64,000 nucleotides of DNA from Enchytraeus crypticus (GCA_905160935.1 CAJHZI010000451.1:111001-175000); one strand, 5' to 3'; counted from the stretch's first letter, positions 10,059-19,992 are shown. A program made the numbers and translations. Notes: a model not told the origin generated them from the letters alone.

Positions 10059-10634
10059 CTGTAACAAGAGGCAGTACAGTGCAATACAGTACAATGCAGT
10101 ACAATGCAGTACAATGCATTACAATATAGTCCATTACAATACAATGCAGTGCAATACAGTACAATGTAGTACAATGCAGTACATTACAATGTAATGCAAT
10201 GAAATGCAGTACAATACAGTACAATGCAGTACAATGCAATACACTACAGTAATTTGCAGCACAATAGTGCACAATAAACTTGGGACAACGTCATACAATT
10301 AAATCTAATACAAAAAATTGTAATAGAAATAAATACAATGCAATTCAAACAATATAATGTAGTACAGTTAGCCTACATTCTATGCAATACATTGTAATAC
10401 AAAGCAGAGCGAAACAAGTTAATACAATGTAATTTAATACAGTTCAATGCAAAATTGTGCAAAACACAATAAAATAAAATACCAAGCAGTATATATTAGA
10501 ATACCCATTAACTTTCCGATTATATTATTTAGTTGCGTTTATAACGTTAAAGCAACAGTAACAAAATAAGTATAGACGAAATCAATGAAAAACCAGATTT
10601 CATATTTGCTCTCAAGCTAATGGCATCAGCTTAC
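10059..10634 (-). other. PDE8 intron 10
   Basis: Dominated by a 10-bp minisatellite (10072-10262), then AT-rich sequence with scattered degenerate copies of the same motif to about 10450. Donor A|GTAAGC. Confidence 0.85.
10072..10262. repeat. 10-bp GTACAATGCA minisatellite
   Basis: About 18 imperfect copies of GTACAATGCA. The reverse complement, TGCATTGTAC, is the same motif as the CATTGTACTG repeats in intron 14 (about 1440-2080). Confidence 0.9.
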
Positions 10635-10674
10635 TAGTCGATATAATATTCCTTGTATTACCATTCGTTGAATA
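10635..10674 (-). CDS. PDE8: PDE8 exon 10: 40-nt microexon
   Basis: Microexon with an exceptionally strong acceptor (CCATCTATTTCTTTTCAG, preceded by about 110 nt of pyrimidines) and donor ACTA|GTAAGC. Phase 0 in and phase 1 out are exactly what the neighbouring exons 9 and 11 need. It encodes YSTNGNTRNIIST plus a split Thr. The NGNT run compares with NGNN just after the PAS domain in vertebrate PDE8. A microexon of this size is easily missed by gene predictors. Confidence 0.8.
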
Positions 10675-10754
10675 CTGAAAAGAAATAGATGGAGTGGGAG
10701 AGAGAAAGGAAGAGAAAGGGAACGAAAAAAGACAGAGAAAGACAGACAAAGAAG

Positions 10755-10808
<54 letters not shown>

Positions 10809-11735
10809 ATATTACTTTAGTTTCCATAGTACTGTCATATCAGTACTTAGGATGTAGCGGACTAAAACAGTGAATACAATGCTGGACGAGCATTCTATTC
10901 AAGCGGGTATCGAATTCCCTCATCGGAAGCGGATCGAAAGCAGTAAGTTTCTAGTTTGCTCTTTAATATTCCAACAGCTCTGGAAATCCGAGCCTTGACT
11001 CAGAGACGTGTGTTAAATGTCAGCATGTGTCGTGAATTAATTTTAGTCTTGTTCAGCTTGCATGACGTGGCGCTAAATGGCGTATAATGTCGTGAAATAA
11101 TTTAATATCCATGGCGCTCAGGTGTAGAGGAATCATACAGGTAAAAAATAAATTTAGCCGATTTACCAACAGAAAATATTTTGCAAAATTAATTAATGGC
11201 ATTCTTTGTAGAAATAGCAAATTTCAAGATAGCTAATAGCAGCCTCAAAGCGCGATTTTCGTGAGAGATTAGATTCGATTGGATTAGATTAGATTGGATT
11301 AGATTAGATTAGATTAGAATAGATTAGATTAGATTATACTGGATTAGACTAGATTAGATTGGATTAGATTAGATTAGATTAGACTAGATTAGATTAGATT
11401 AGATTAGATTAGATTAGATTAGATTAGATTAGATTAGATTAGATTAGATTACAGAGGACTGGATTATTGCAACAAAATCAACTGATGAAATAGTATATTT
11501 CCAATGTTATATTTCCAATGTAATATTATATTGACAATGTCTGGAACTGTATAACATACATACAATATACAGTAATCATAAATATCGATGTGATTAGATG
11601 AATTATATTTATATAGCTATTTATTAAACGAACGTGTACATGATATTATTCGTTAATTTAGTATTTATTACTAATAATAATTTGAATTATTTACATACTT
11701 GCTATGGAACCGTTAGACTGCTGCGATTCACTTAC
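10675..11735 (-). other. PDE8 intron 9
   Basis: Contains the pyrimidine tract (TC)n (10757-10805 on plus as GA) serving the exon 10 acceptor, and a GATTA pentamer array (11268-11453). The remainder is AT-rich with nothing recognised. Confidence 0.8.
11268..11453. repeat. (GATTA)n pentanucleotide array
   Basis: Roughly 37 copies of ATTAG/GATTA with occasional GGATT and GACTA variants. Confidence 0.95.
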
Positions 11736-11769
11736 AGTACTTCGCATTGATACTATGTGATGTGTCTTG
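11736..11769 (-). CDS. PDE8: PDE8 exon 9: 34-nt microexon, last PAS strand
   Basis: Microexon with acceptor gtgataaatgcag and a near-perfect donor ACT|GTAAGTG. Phase 2 in (GG|C, Gly), phase 0 out. It encodes GKTHHIVSMRST, aligning with GKIRHYVSIIRV, the final beta-strand of the PDE8 PAS domain. Phase, splice sites and peptide all agree. Confidence 0.85.
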
Positions 11770-12080
11770 CTGCATTTATCACACGATACAGTAAAATACA
11801 ATACAATAAAAATTTAATTTCATACAGTACACACAGCAGCGTGGTAATAAATTCAAAGTTTCAAGCGACAAATTAGATTTCAGTTTGAATCAGCAATTTT
11901 AAATTTGTATCTCTAGTAGTACAGATAATCATAATGACAAAAACTTTATCTCACCGACCAGGTAAAGTGCTTACATTGTCCTTTCACAGTATTATAGTCA
12001 AACTATTAAAATCATTTATTCGCTGTGAATCATAAATCTTGAAAGTGATCCAAGGAATACAAAAGATCTCGATGTCTCAC
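11770..12080 (-). other. PDE8 intron 8
   Basis: Short intron (311 bp), donor GG|GTGAGA. AT-rich, nothing recognised in it. Confidence 0.85.
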
Positions 12081-12169
12081 CCAGACTGAGACTTGACCGG
12101 TATAACTCTTGATTTCTGAGTAATTTTCTCTCCATCTTTTCTCTTCATCTGCACAGTTCCCTCCCATAC
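12081..12169 (-). CDS. PDE8: PDE8 exon 8: PAS domain strand
   Basis: Coding exon, 89 nt, phase 0 in, phase 2 out at GG|GTGAGA. About residues 327-356: VWEGTVQMKRKDGEKITQKS then RVIPVKSQSG, aligning with the family's EWQGIYYAKKKNGDNIQQNV and KIIPVIGQGG. The acceptor CTGCAG|GTATGG also reads as a good donor. The acceptor and the first 15-16 exon bases are repeated upstream in a minisatellite (12157-12640). Confidence 0.92.
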
Positions 12170-12640
12170 CTGCAGCAACAACAACAACAACACTGCAGTG
12201 ATACCATGGAGTTCCTTCCCATACCTGCAGCAACAACAACAATACAGCAGTGCAGTGTTACCATGAAGTGCCCTCCCATACCTGCAGCAACAACAACACC
12301 AACACTGCAGTGATACCATGGAGTGCCCCCATACTCACATCAATAACAACAACAGCACTGCAGCGATACCATGGAGTGCCCTCCCATACCTGCAGCAACA
12401 ACAACAACAGCACTGCAGTGATACCATGGAGAGCCCCCATACCTGCAGCAACAACAACAGCACTGCAGTGATACCATGGAGTTCCTTCCCATACTTGCAG
12501 CAACAACAACAATACTGAAGTGATACGAAGAAATGTCCCCATATCTGCAGCAACAACAACAACAGCACTGCAGTGATACGAAGGAATGCCCCATACCTGC
12601 AGCAACAACAGCAACAGCTACTAGAAATAACCATCAGCTA
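12157..12640 (-). repeat. Minisatellite of duplicated exon 8 splice acceptors
   Basis: Nine tandem units of 50-57 bp. On the minus strand each reads (TTG)n CTGCAG, then GTATGGGAGGGAACT-like sequence, then CCATGGTATCACTGCAG. The unit nearest the gene supplies the real exon 8 acceptor. On the plus strand CTGCAG begins at 12170, 12225, 12282, 12390, 12442, 12545 and 12597, so at least seven units keep the AG. Six keep AG|GTATGG. The units at about 12334 and 12495 have lost the AG. Most decoys would shift the frame. Confidence 0.9.
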
Positions 12641-12849
12641 ATAGAAATGGTCTAATGAAAGAAGGGTCTAATCACAACTACTTAAGCAAAAGTTAAGTCT
12701 TACCCAACTGAACGCAGCTAAGCATGACACCCGGCAAGATAAATGATAAATCAGTCAATTAATCAATCAATCAAGTAATCAAAGATGACCATTAAGGTAA
12801 TGAACGTTAGACCTGCCACATGGAAGAACGCTAGAAAAAGATTTCTCAC
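12170..12849 (-). other. PDE8 intron 7
   Basis: Mostly the acceptor minisatellite (12157-12640), then about 200 bp of unique AT-rich sequence and a short (AATC)n run (12752-12780). Confidence 0.9.
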
Positions 12850-12990
12850 CTTTCCTTTCTTTAGAAGAGAGTTGAGGACATCAATGGTGGTAGATTGGTC
12901 GACATTTGGGGGCAGAAATTCGGCCAAACTTTTGCCCAAAACTTCTTCCTGGCTGTAACCCAGCGAACTCTCAAACGCTCTATTGACATA
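12850..12990 (-). CDS. PDE8: PDE8 exon 7: PAS domain core
   Basis: Coding exon, 141 nt, acceptor tttattttcag, donor AAG|GTGAGA, phase 0 both sides, so it can be skipped without a frameshift. About residues 280-326. YVNRAFESSLGYSQEEVLGK is a textbook PAS motif (compare YANPAFETTMGYQSGELIGK), then LAEFLPP and a helix ending LLKKGK. The PAS domain of PDE8 is thought to mediate protein contacts and regulate activity. Confidence 0.95.
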
Positions 12991-13478
12991 CTGAAAATAA
13001 AAGTCATCAAATTTGATAGCTATTTTCGTCCTTTTAATCTTGATAATCTCGAGTAACCGATTGATTATAAGCAAGTTCTTTTCGTTGAATAGTTTATTTT
13101 AAAACTACGGGCCGATATAATTAAATTTGCATATTATATTGCGCAGTTGCAAGAGCAAGTTTATTAACTGGAGTGTTACCACGTACATACCACATGCCAA
13201 ACATTAGATCTCTCGGTTTTTCAGTTATTTAATTAACACACGCTAACCAGTGTTTCTCTCAGAATTTTTAAGTTAATTAATTAACTCGAGCCAACAATTG
13301 TATCTCAGATTGTTTAATGAATTTAACTCACACTAACCACTATATCTCTTAGACTGTTTAATTAATTAACTCACAATAACCGCTATATCTCTCATATTGC
13401 TTAATTAATTAATTAATTAACTCACACTAACCACTATATCTCTCATATTGTTCAATTAATTAATTAACTCACACTAAC
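12991..13478 (-). other. PDE8 intron 6
   Basis: Donor GTG|GTTAGT. The half nearest exon 6 is a donor-containing tandem array (13235-13490). The rest is unique AT-rich sequence. Confidence 0.9.
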
Positions 13479-13490
13479 CACTATATCTTT
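13235..13490 (-). repeat. Tandem array of duplicated exon 6 splice donors
   Basis: About six units of 43-52 bp. On the minus strand the unit is GATATAGTG|GTTAGTGTGAG followed by TTAATTAATTAA and CAATATGAGA. ATATAGTG is the 3' end of exon 6. Donor-like hexamers (plus strand actaac or variants) lie at 13473 (real), 13426, 13375 (GTTATT), 13332 and 13242 (GTTAGC). One further unit near 13290 is degenerate. Use of a downstream decoy would add an in-frame TAA after GTTAGTGTGAGT. Confidence 0.88.
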
Positions 13491-13652
13491 TTGACAGTCT
13501 GCGGATGAGATGTCCACAGATTCGACGCTTTGGTCTACAGCAGCTAACATGGCTTCAGCCAGCCTCAATCTCTGCTGTAGCATAACATCTACCAGCTCTA
13601 TAACCATCAGCTCCCCCACACACACACCCACTGAGCAGCACTCGAGAAATTG
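13479..13652 (-). CDS. PDE8: PDE8 exon 6: linker helix between receiver-like and PAS domains
   Basis: Coding exon, 174 nt, acceptor gattgattgcag, phase 0 both sides, donor GTG|GTTAGT. About residues 222-279: QFLECCSVGVCVGELMVIEL, a helical VMLQQRLRLAEAMLAAVDQS, then DISSADCQKDIV. It corresponds to the family's MACYNELLQLEFGEVRSQLK to EITSEDRFIQ. The real donor is the last unit of a tandem array, and an AATC run forms part of the upstream intron. Confidence 0.93.
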
Positions 13653-14374
13653 CTGCAATCAATCAATCAATTAATCAGTCAGTCGTTAAATTAGACAAAT
13701 TGAGAATTAATCTAATGATCAAAAGTTTAATTATTCAATCACCTAGTCGGCCTAGTAAATTACAGTAAATTAGTAAATTATAGTAAATTATAGTAAATTA
13801 GCCTAATAACTTAATCACCCATAAATTAATTAATCTATTTAAGAATTAATGAATTAAATTATGGAAAGCGTCATTATCAATGTTCACTATGAAATATACA
13901 CTACAAATATTTAAACAGCAGAGATAGCGAGACAAAGTATTTGTGTACTCCGAGATTAAATTAACCGTTTAAAAAGTGTTATAAAGAATTTTTTGACTAC
14001 AAAAGGCTTCCATTCAATAATCAGAATACAATAAAATAGCGTAGAGTAGAATGAAATGGAATGGCATGTAATGGAATAGAATAGAATAGAAATAGAAACG
14101 AATGCACAGAAACGAATAGAAACAAATAGTATAGAAGCGAAACGAATAGAATACAAGAATAGAACAGAATAGAACAGAACAGAATAGAATAGAATACAAG
14201 AATGGAGTAGAATAGAATACAATAGGATAGAATAGAATAGAACAGAATAGCATAGAAACGAAAAGAAATGAATAGAAACGAAACGAATAGAATACAAGAA
14301 TAGAATAGAGAAGAACAGTATAGAATCCAATAGAATAGAAGCGCACAATGTTTAGAAGACGACTGATTACAAAC
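13653..14374 (-). other. PDE8 intron 5
   Basis: Holds a 10-bp AGTAAATTAT-type repeat (13750-13805) and a long degenerate GAATA pentamer array (14030-14345) that starts about 30 bp from the exon 5 donor (AGG|GTTTGT). Confidence 0.85.
14030..14345. repeat. Degenerate (GAATA)n array
   Basis: AATAGAATAGAAC-type pentamers with GAAACGAATA blocks. On the minus strand it is TTCTA-rich and open in all three frames (Phe/Tyr/Ser-rich), which explains three overlapping false ORFs. Confidence 0.92.
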
Positions 14375-14432
14375 CCTATTGAAGCCAGAAGCTATTAGTG
14401 AGGGAAGCTGAACGTCTGTCTTATTACTAGTT
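14375..14432 (-). CDS. PDE8: PDE8 exon 5: end of receiver-like domain
   Basis: Short coding exon, 58 nt, acceptor gtgtatttgcag, phase 2 in (CC|A, Pro), phase 0 out at AGG|GTTTGT. It encodes TSNKTDVQLPSLIASGFNR, matching the family's EELSVMPFISAGFTRR. The SGF/AGF element corresponds to the alpha5 region of a response-regulator fold. Confidence 0.9.
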
Positions 14433-15345
14433 CTGCAAATACACAACGTTACGCAAATCTGTCTTCAAAACAATCATTCAATTAATCAGCCATCAAATAA
14501 TATAATCAGTCAATTAATTACGAAATCAAGAAACCAACCAATTACTCATCAATAAATCACTCAATAAATCTACATATACATTGATCAATAAATTACACGA
14601 ATTAAATTCATAAAGTTTACCATGTGTCAAAGTTCTTAACCTTGCGGTTAACCCGATCACAATCGTTAAATTCCTCTAGACTATCGCCTCTTTCAATTAC
14701 AAAGTCCTTATAACTTTTTTCTGAACGGAAGAGACTCCAAGAGAGACCTATGTTTATTTCAATACACTCAAAATATACAGTGAGATACACAAACAAGGCC
14801 GCAAAGAGGTCACAAATAACCAATCTAGTTGACCACCCCTCCAAGACTGGCGCGAAGTAGCAATTCTCTGACATTCCTTTGCCTAAGCTTCTTCACTTCT
14901 TTATCAATTCATTGAATTCAATGCCGAGCAAAATCCGCGACTCACTCGCAGAAATTCGTCCGCCAAAAACAGGCTGTTACATTTAGTTTCGCACGCAGCA
15001 GGTCTCATCGCTGCTCAAGACGTCGAATTAATTTAGTTTCGCATCAGACATTTCCGCCATCCATCAGTCGATGCGGATTCAGAGCTTCCGTTTAGAAAAT
15101 AATTAATTCCGTTTTCGTACTGACTCGATTTTATGAAGATAAAGTCCGGCCTGCAACCCACAGATGCGTGATTCGATTCTCAATTCTGCCGGCAAGTCTG
15201 ACGATGACAAATAGGTAGGCCCATATGTCATGTTCGACATCAGTCACTATTACACTTGACAAGTTAATTTCTTGAGAACTAGATCAAGACCAAACTGTAA
15301 TATTTCAGTTGAACTCCTAAAGGCACTACTATTATTTACTCTCTC

Positions 15346-15443
15346 CTGCCTCTCTCTCTCTCTATATCTTTGCCCCTCTCTCTCTCCCTCTCTCTCTCTC
15401 TGTCTCACTCCTCTCTCTTTCTCTCTCTCTCTCTGTCTCACCT

Positions 15444-15483
<40 letters not shown>

Positions 15484-15545
15484 GCCTCTCTCTGCCTCTC
15501 TCTTTCTCTCTCTGCCTCTCTCTCTTTCTCTGTCTCTCTCTCCTG
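15346..15545. repeat. (CT)n array
   Basis: Imperfect CT repeat with CTGTCTCAC and CTGCCTCT interruptions. Open on both strands purely by composition. Confidence 0.93.
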
Positions 15546-15933
15546 TGTTTTGCAAGTTACAGGTCCAAGATACATTTTCCTACTCAGAGTATACCTTCAC
15601 TCTCGTCGTAGAGAAGTTTGTTGATTCTATCACACAGGCTAAACCCTTATTAGTGTAGTAAATAACTTGGAAAAATATTAATGAAAAAAATACTAATGCT
15701 GTGGTGGTTTCTCGTTGCCTTCCTCAGTTCTTATTTAGTCGCTTCTTACAACACGTGTAGTTTATGATCTTTATATTGCTCTTGTAGCCCGGAAACAAAT
15801 CATACAATACAGGCATTAGGATTACTAACGGGGTTAAAGTTTAATCTCACATTGAAAAATTAAAGAATAGCAAAAGCCATTATATGGAATGTTGTAATTA
15901 GTTAGAGCTCTCTCCTGGAATTACGTGTATTTC

Positions 15934-16076
15934 TGGCTGGAGCCAGTGGCGAAGTCGGTAAGATACTCGACCGCGGATCAGTATGTGCGGTTCAAATCCT
16001 GGGCTCGCCCGTCACTGAGATCGCTTTTGAGTGAGGAAACTGACTTTAACCTTAGCTTTACCAGCTCTACCATTAA
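15934..16076 (+). mobile_element. S2 tRNA-derived SINE, best copy
   Basis: GGAGCCAGTGGCGAAGTCGG, TAAGATACTCGACC (A-box region), GTGCGGTTCAAATCCTGG (B box), then GGCTCGCCCGTCACTGAGAT, CGCTTTTGAGTGAGGAAACT, GACTTTAACCTTAGCTTTA. Other copies lie at 1.5-1.9, 2.3, 44.3 and 61.9 kb, with fragments at 7.9, 35.8 and 62.3 kb. Confidence 0.82.
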
Positions 16077-17149
16077 TGACTTTGTCCCACCAGAATTCAT
16101 GAAAGAGATAACAGGGTTTAGGCTTAATCATAGCAATAACTGTTTACTCCGCTCAAGTTACAACTAGTTGACTTAACAGAATGGTTGTCGTCTTACAAAT
16201 ATTATAGTTAGCTTCTATATAAAACATTTTGCCTCAAAGATGGTTGCAATCTGACATCACTGTATTTAACACAATAATTATTATCTGATACATTAATACA
16301 ATAATTTCATTCTTATGCTACATTGTTAACATAAATTCTGTGTAAACGTAATGTTTTATAACCTGTTTTACACTACAGTGTTCAAGCAGAATAAATTATT
16401 TACTCGACTTCATTTAACAGTTTGTCAACTTGTACTACATAAGCAGAATGAAACAATAGCGCAGATCTTACATTAAACTATTTAGCGACAGACGAATATT
16501 TTCTTCTCACAATGAACTGAAAAACGTACTTCTGAATGTTTTTCTAAAAATCATGGTGACATCAAACGATGCGGTAATCAAACGACATTTAGCAAAGGTT
16601 ATATTGAAACGATAGTGGAAAGAAGCTTTATGCCAGCTATATTGCAAATGGAAATTGTGAATATGATTAGCTATATATGAATGTGAATAGCTAAGGATGG
16701 CATGGGAGGCCCACTTCGTCGTAAGCCGAATCCCCAAGTATAATGGAGCATCGAAAGGAATGATATAGATGATTTAAAGTTTTATGATTTAAATTCAATA
16801 TAAAAGCAGTCCAAAGATAGGGAATCAGCGAAAGGGAAAAAGTAAAGTCGGGTTAGACATAATCAAAGCATCCCGTAGAAATCATGCGCGACAGGTCGTC
16901 TAGAGGACTAAATCACCGAATCTAGCGAGAGGTCGACTGCTACACCAACAGCGGGTCAAAACTACAAGAATTTACTCCTAAAGTGGGGATGGAAACTTTA
17001 GAACAAACTGATTTATATTAGGATGGTGGGATAATGTTACCCTAACTCTGCTTGTTTTGGATGAACTAGCTGGTACATGATAGAACCGCTTATTCTGACG
17101 TTGTATATTGATTGATTTGGTTGCTTGTCGTTGCTGATGATGACTCCTT

Positions 17150-18850
17150 TGTTTTGATTGATAGACGAGTAGTTGTATAGAGTTTGTTTTCCCTTACATG
17201 TTTAGGGAAAAAATCTAAGCATCTAGTTCCTGGCAACATCACTGCTGACTCCCTTAACGATCATTATACTAATATATCAGCTGACCCTAAATACTCTACG
17301 CCTCTCTTCAAAAGTACCAATTCTAAGGCCGATTTTAGACCACTTTCTGAATTTCAAGTTTTTAATATATTGAACAACCTGAAGCCAACCGCTACTGGTT
17401 TGGATGGTCTAACTGCCTGGTTTCTCAGGTTATCTGCTCCTGTATTCTGTCAACCTCTAACAACACTTTTAAATGCGTCCATGGCACAGTCTGTTGTCCC
17501 TAATCAGTGGAAAACTTCTTGTATAATACCTTTGTGTAATGTTTCTAAACCCTCTACACTTTCCGATTTTCGTCCTATCTCAATCACCCCTGCTCTTTCT
17601 AGACTTTGTGAGAGAGTCATCATTTCAACTTACATTTATCCTGCTCTATTAAGTCCTCCTGCTACACTTTGTTTATATGACCAGTTCGCCTTCAGGTCAA
17701 CCGGATCTACCACAGGTGCCCTGATAGCACTCTATCAGAGTATCTCACAAATGTTGTCAAGTAGTTCCTTTGTCAGAGTCATTGTTCTAGATTTTAGCAA
17801 AGCTTTTGATCGGATCAGACATTCAACTGTTATTGAAAAGTTTGCTGATCTGGACATACCATCTAGCATCCATAATTGGCTTGTTAGTTTTTTTACTGGC
17901 CGTCAACATTGTACTAAATTTTATGGCAATGTATCCTCTACTGCAAATATTTCAGCTAGTGTTGTTCAAGGTTCAGCTATTGGTCCCGCTTCATATTCCA
18001 TTACTGCTTCAGATTTAAGACCTATCCACTCTTATAATGACATTATTAAGTTCGCTGATGATACAGTATCCCATCTCAGTATCTTTATACCACTGACGAT
18101 GAACTTGCTAACATTGACTTGTGGTCCAGTAAGAACAATCTACAGTTGAATAAGTTGAAATCCCTTGAACTTCTTTTCCGTCCTCCGCGATCTAGATTTC
18201 TAGCAAGTTCTGTGCCACCGCCCCTAGTTGGAATTGTCAGAGTGAACACCTTGAAGTGCTTAGGTGTTACACTGCAAATCCAACTTTTCTTTTTCTGTCC
18301 ACGTGGATGATATAATTAGCAGTTGCGCTTCTAATCTTTTTGCCATTCGCACTCTAAAATCAAAAGGTCTTAATTCTGACCTAATTGTCACTGTCTTTAA
18401 ATCTATTGTACTCTCCAAGTTAACATATGCATCGCAATTTTGGTGGGGTTATGTTGGTTCCTCTGAGAGTGAACGCCTTGAAGCCTTCCTCAGGAAGGCT
18501 ACAAGATGTAACTAATATGATGGAGTACGATCTTTTGCGGATATCGCTGCCAATGCAGATGAGAAATTGTTTAACGCTATCATCAGTAACAAACAGCATG
18601 TCCTGCACCGGCTTCTTCCGCCGCTTAAAGATAATTTTAACTTAAGCTCAGGGAGAGGGCTCACCCTTTCTCTCTATCATCTAAGCGCACACCTTTGATG
18701 GATAAGAACTTTATAATTAGAATACTATATAAAGACTCTTATTACGTTTTTTTAAACGATGTCTGCTTATGTTTATTACTTTCTATATTGCCATTTGTGT
18801 GTGTGTACGTTTTCTTCGGTATGTCAGATTTCATGTAATAAACGAATATA
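17150..18850 (+). pseudogene. CR1/Jockey-like non-LTR retrotransposon relic (reverse transcriptase)
   Basis: A 321-codon open stretch (17184-18149) contains reverse transcriptase blocks in order: TATGLDGLTAWFL, SDFRPISITPALSRLCER, DQFAFRSTGSTTGAL, VIVLDFSKAFDRIRHS (first catalytic Asp), SVVQGSAIGPASYSI and the FADD box IKFADDT. After 18.1 kb the frame shifts twice (18119-18310, 18264-18515) through LKCLGVTL and the thumb region, then degrades to a C-terminal NFIIRILYKDSYY-like end near 18.74 kb. The RNA-binding block order and FADD favour the CR1/Jockey group. No endonuclease upstream: 5'-truncated and dead. Confidence 0.85.
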
Positions 18851-19317
18851 ATATTACATCCAAAATCAACTAATTCATTTCCTGTTATTTAATAATACAT
18901 GAACGGCGTCTATCTAGAATTTACTATCTACAGACTAAATCTAGTCACCGAATCTATAAGCGTTATCTCGATATTATACTTTACACCTAGATAAAACTTC
19001 AAGCCAACTATCCGCACATCATACAATTCCATTTCCTCGAAAATTATGCCGTAGACTTACAACACCGCTATTACAACAATTCTTGCGCAAAATATCTGTC
19101 GATACAAAAATCACAATTGACCTGAGGGAAGCCCGTACCATCAGGCTTACAGAAGTGGAGATTTATTCCAGACTGGTGACTAAGTCCCTCCTCCTTAATG
19201 ACCACAAGATCTATAGCCAGAATGGCTGCGAGGCCGCTGACCGAACTTCTGAGTCAACGACTGCGGGTTCAAACATTGGTAGCGCGTAAGTTTACTGGGT
19301 GAAATAATAGTTCTAGA

Positions 19318-19668
19318 TCTATCCTCGTCCTTCATCCTAAGTACTTATCTTCAATAGAATCTTTCATCCTAAGTACTTATCCTCAGTAGAATCATTCCTC
19401 CTAAGTACTTATCCTCAGTAGAATCATTCATCTTAAGTACTTATCCTCAGTAGAATCATTCATCCTAAGTACTTATCCTCAGTAGAATCCTTCATCCTAA
19501 GTACTTATCCTCAGTAGAATCATTCATCCTAAGTACTTTTCCTCAGTAGAATCATTCATCCAAAGTACTTATCCTCAGTAGAATCATTAATCCTAAGTAC
19601 TTATCCTCAGTAGAATCCTTCAACCTTAATACTTATCCTCAGTAGAATCATTCATCCTAAGTACTAAT
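19318..19668. repeat. 32-bp minisatellite
   Basis: About 11 copies of CCTAAGTACTTATCCTCAGT followed by AGAATCATTCAT. Confidence 0.93.
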
Positions 19669-19849
19669 AAACCATGCGAATCAGGTCTGCATAGGACTAA
19701 TAAGAAATGGATTAATAAGGCAATATGTCTCATAATATAAGAGCTAACGGTCCCAACAAGTACTTCAGAAATCTTTAAAACGTCGTCCATCAAGTGGACA
19801 AGTCAAACCTACGAAGTAAGACACTCTTTATACTATTTTTTTTCTTTAT

Positions 19850-19992
19850 ACTTTGGACTGACTTTCTGGATTTTGGAATTTGCACCGTTTTTGGACCTTA
19901 ATTTTGCTCTCCTGCTTGATTTTGTCTCAATAGTTCTCGATGTTGTCATTGATGACCGTAGCACTCTAATTGTTGTTGTTGTTGTTCTACCA
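19850..19992 (+). mobile_element. Family E element with (TTG)n tail
   Basis: TTTGGACTGACTTTCTGG, TTTGGAATTTGCACCG, GTCTCAATAGTTCTCG, GTCATTGATGACCGTAGCAC, then TTGTTGTTGTTG. It is a sister copy of 3335-3505 with a different microsatellite tail. Confidence 0.68.

Noticed and set aside
11268-11453. Telomere-like repeat
   Set aside because: The unit is GATTA, not TTAGGG or TTAGG, and it is internal to an intron.
11736-11745. Alternative donor CGAA|GTACTG in exon 9 joining directly to exon 11
   Set aside because: The phase would work, but ACT|GTAAGTG is far stronger and exon 10 then fits both phases exactly.
12030-12634. Cys/Val-rich and Asn/Gln-rich open frames over the minisatellite
   Set aside because: They come from the repeated acceptor unit; only 12081-12169 in the PDE8 frame is coding.
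13956-14446. Three overlapping Phe/Ser/Tyr-rich minus-strand frames
   Set aside because: They are a degenerate pentamer array; only 14375-14432 belongs to a real exon.
14617-14874. 85-codon minus-strand frame in intron 4
   Set aside because: It starts at an arbitrary codon, matches no PDE8 segment and would not fit the phase between exons 4 and 5.
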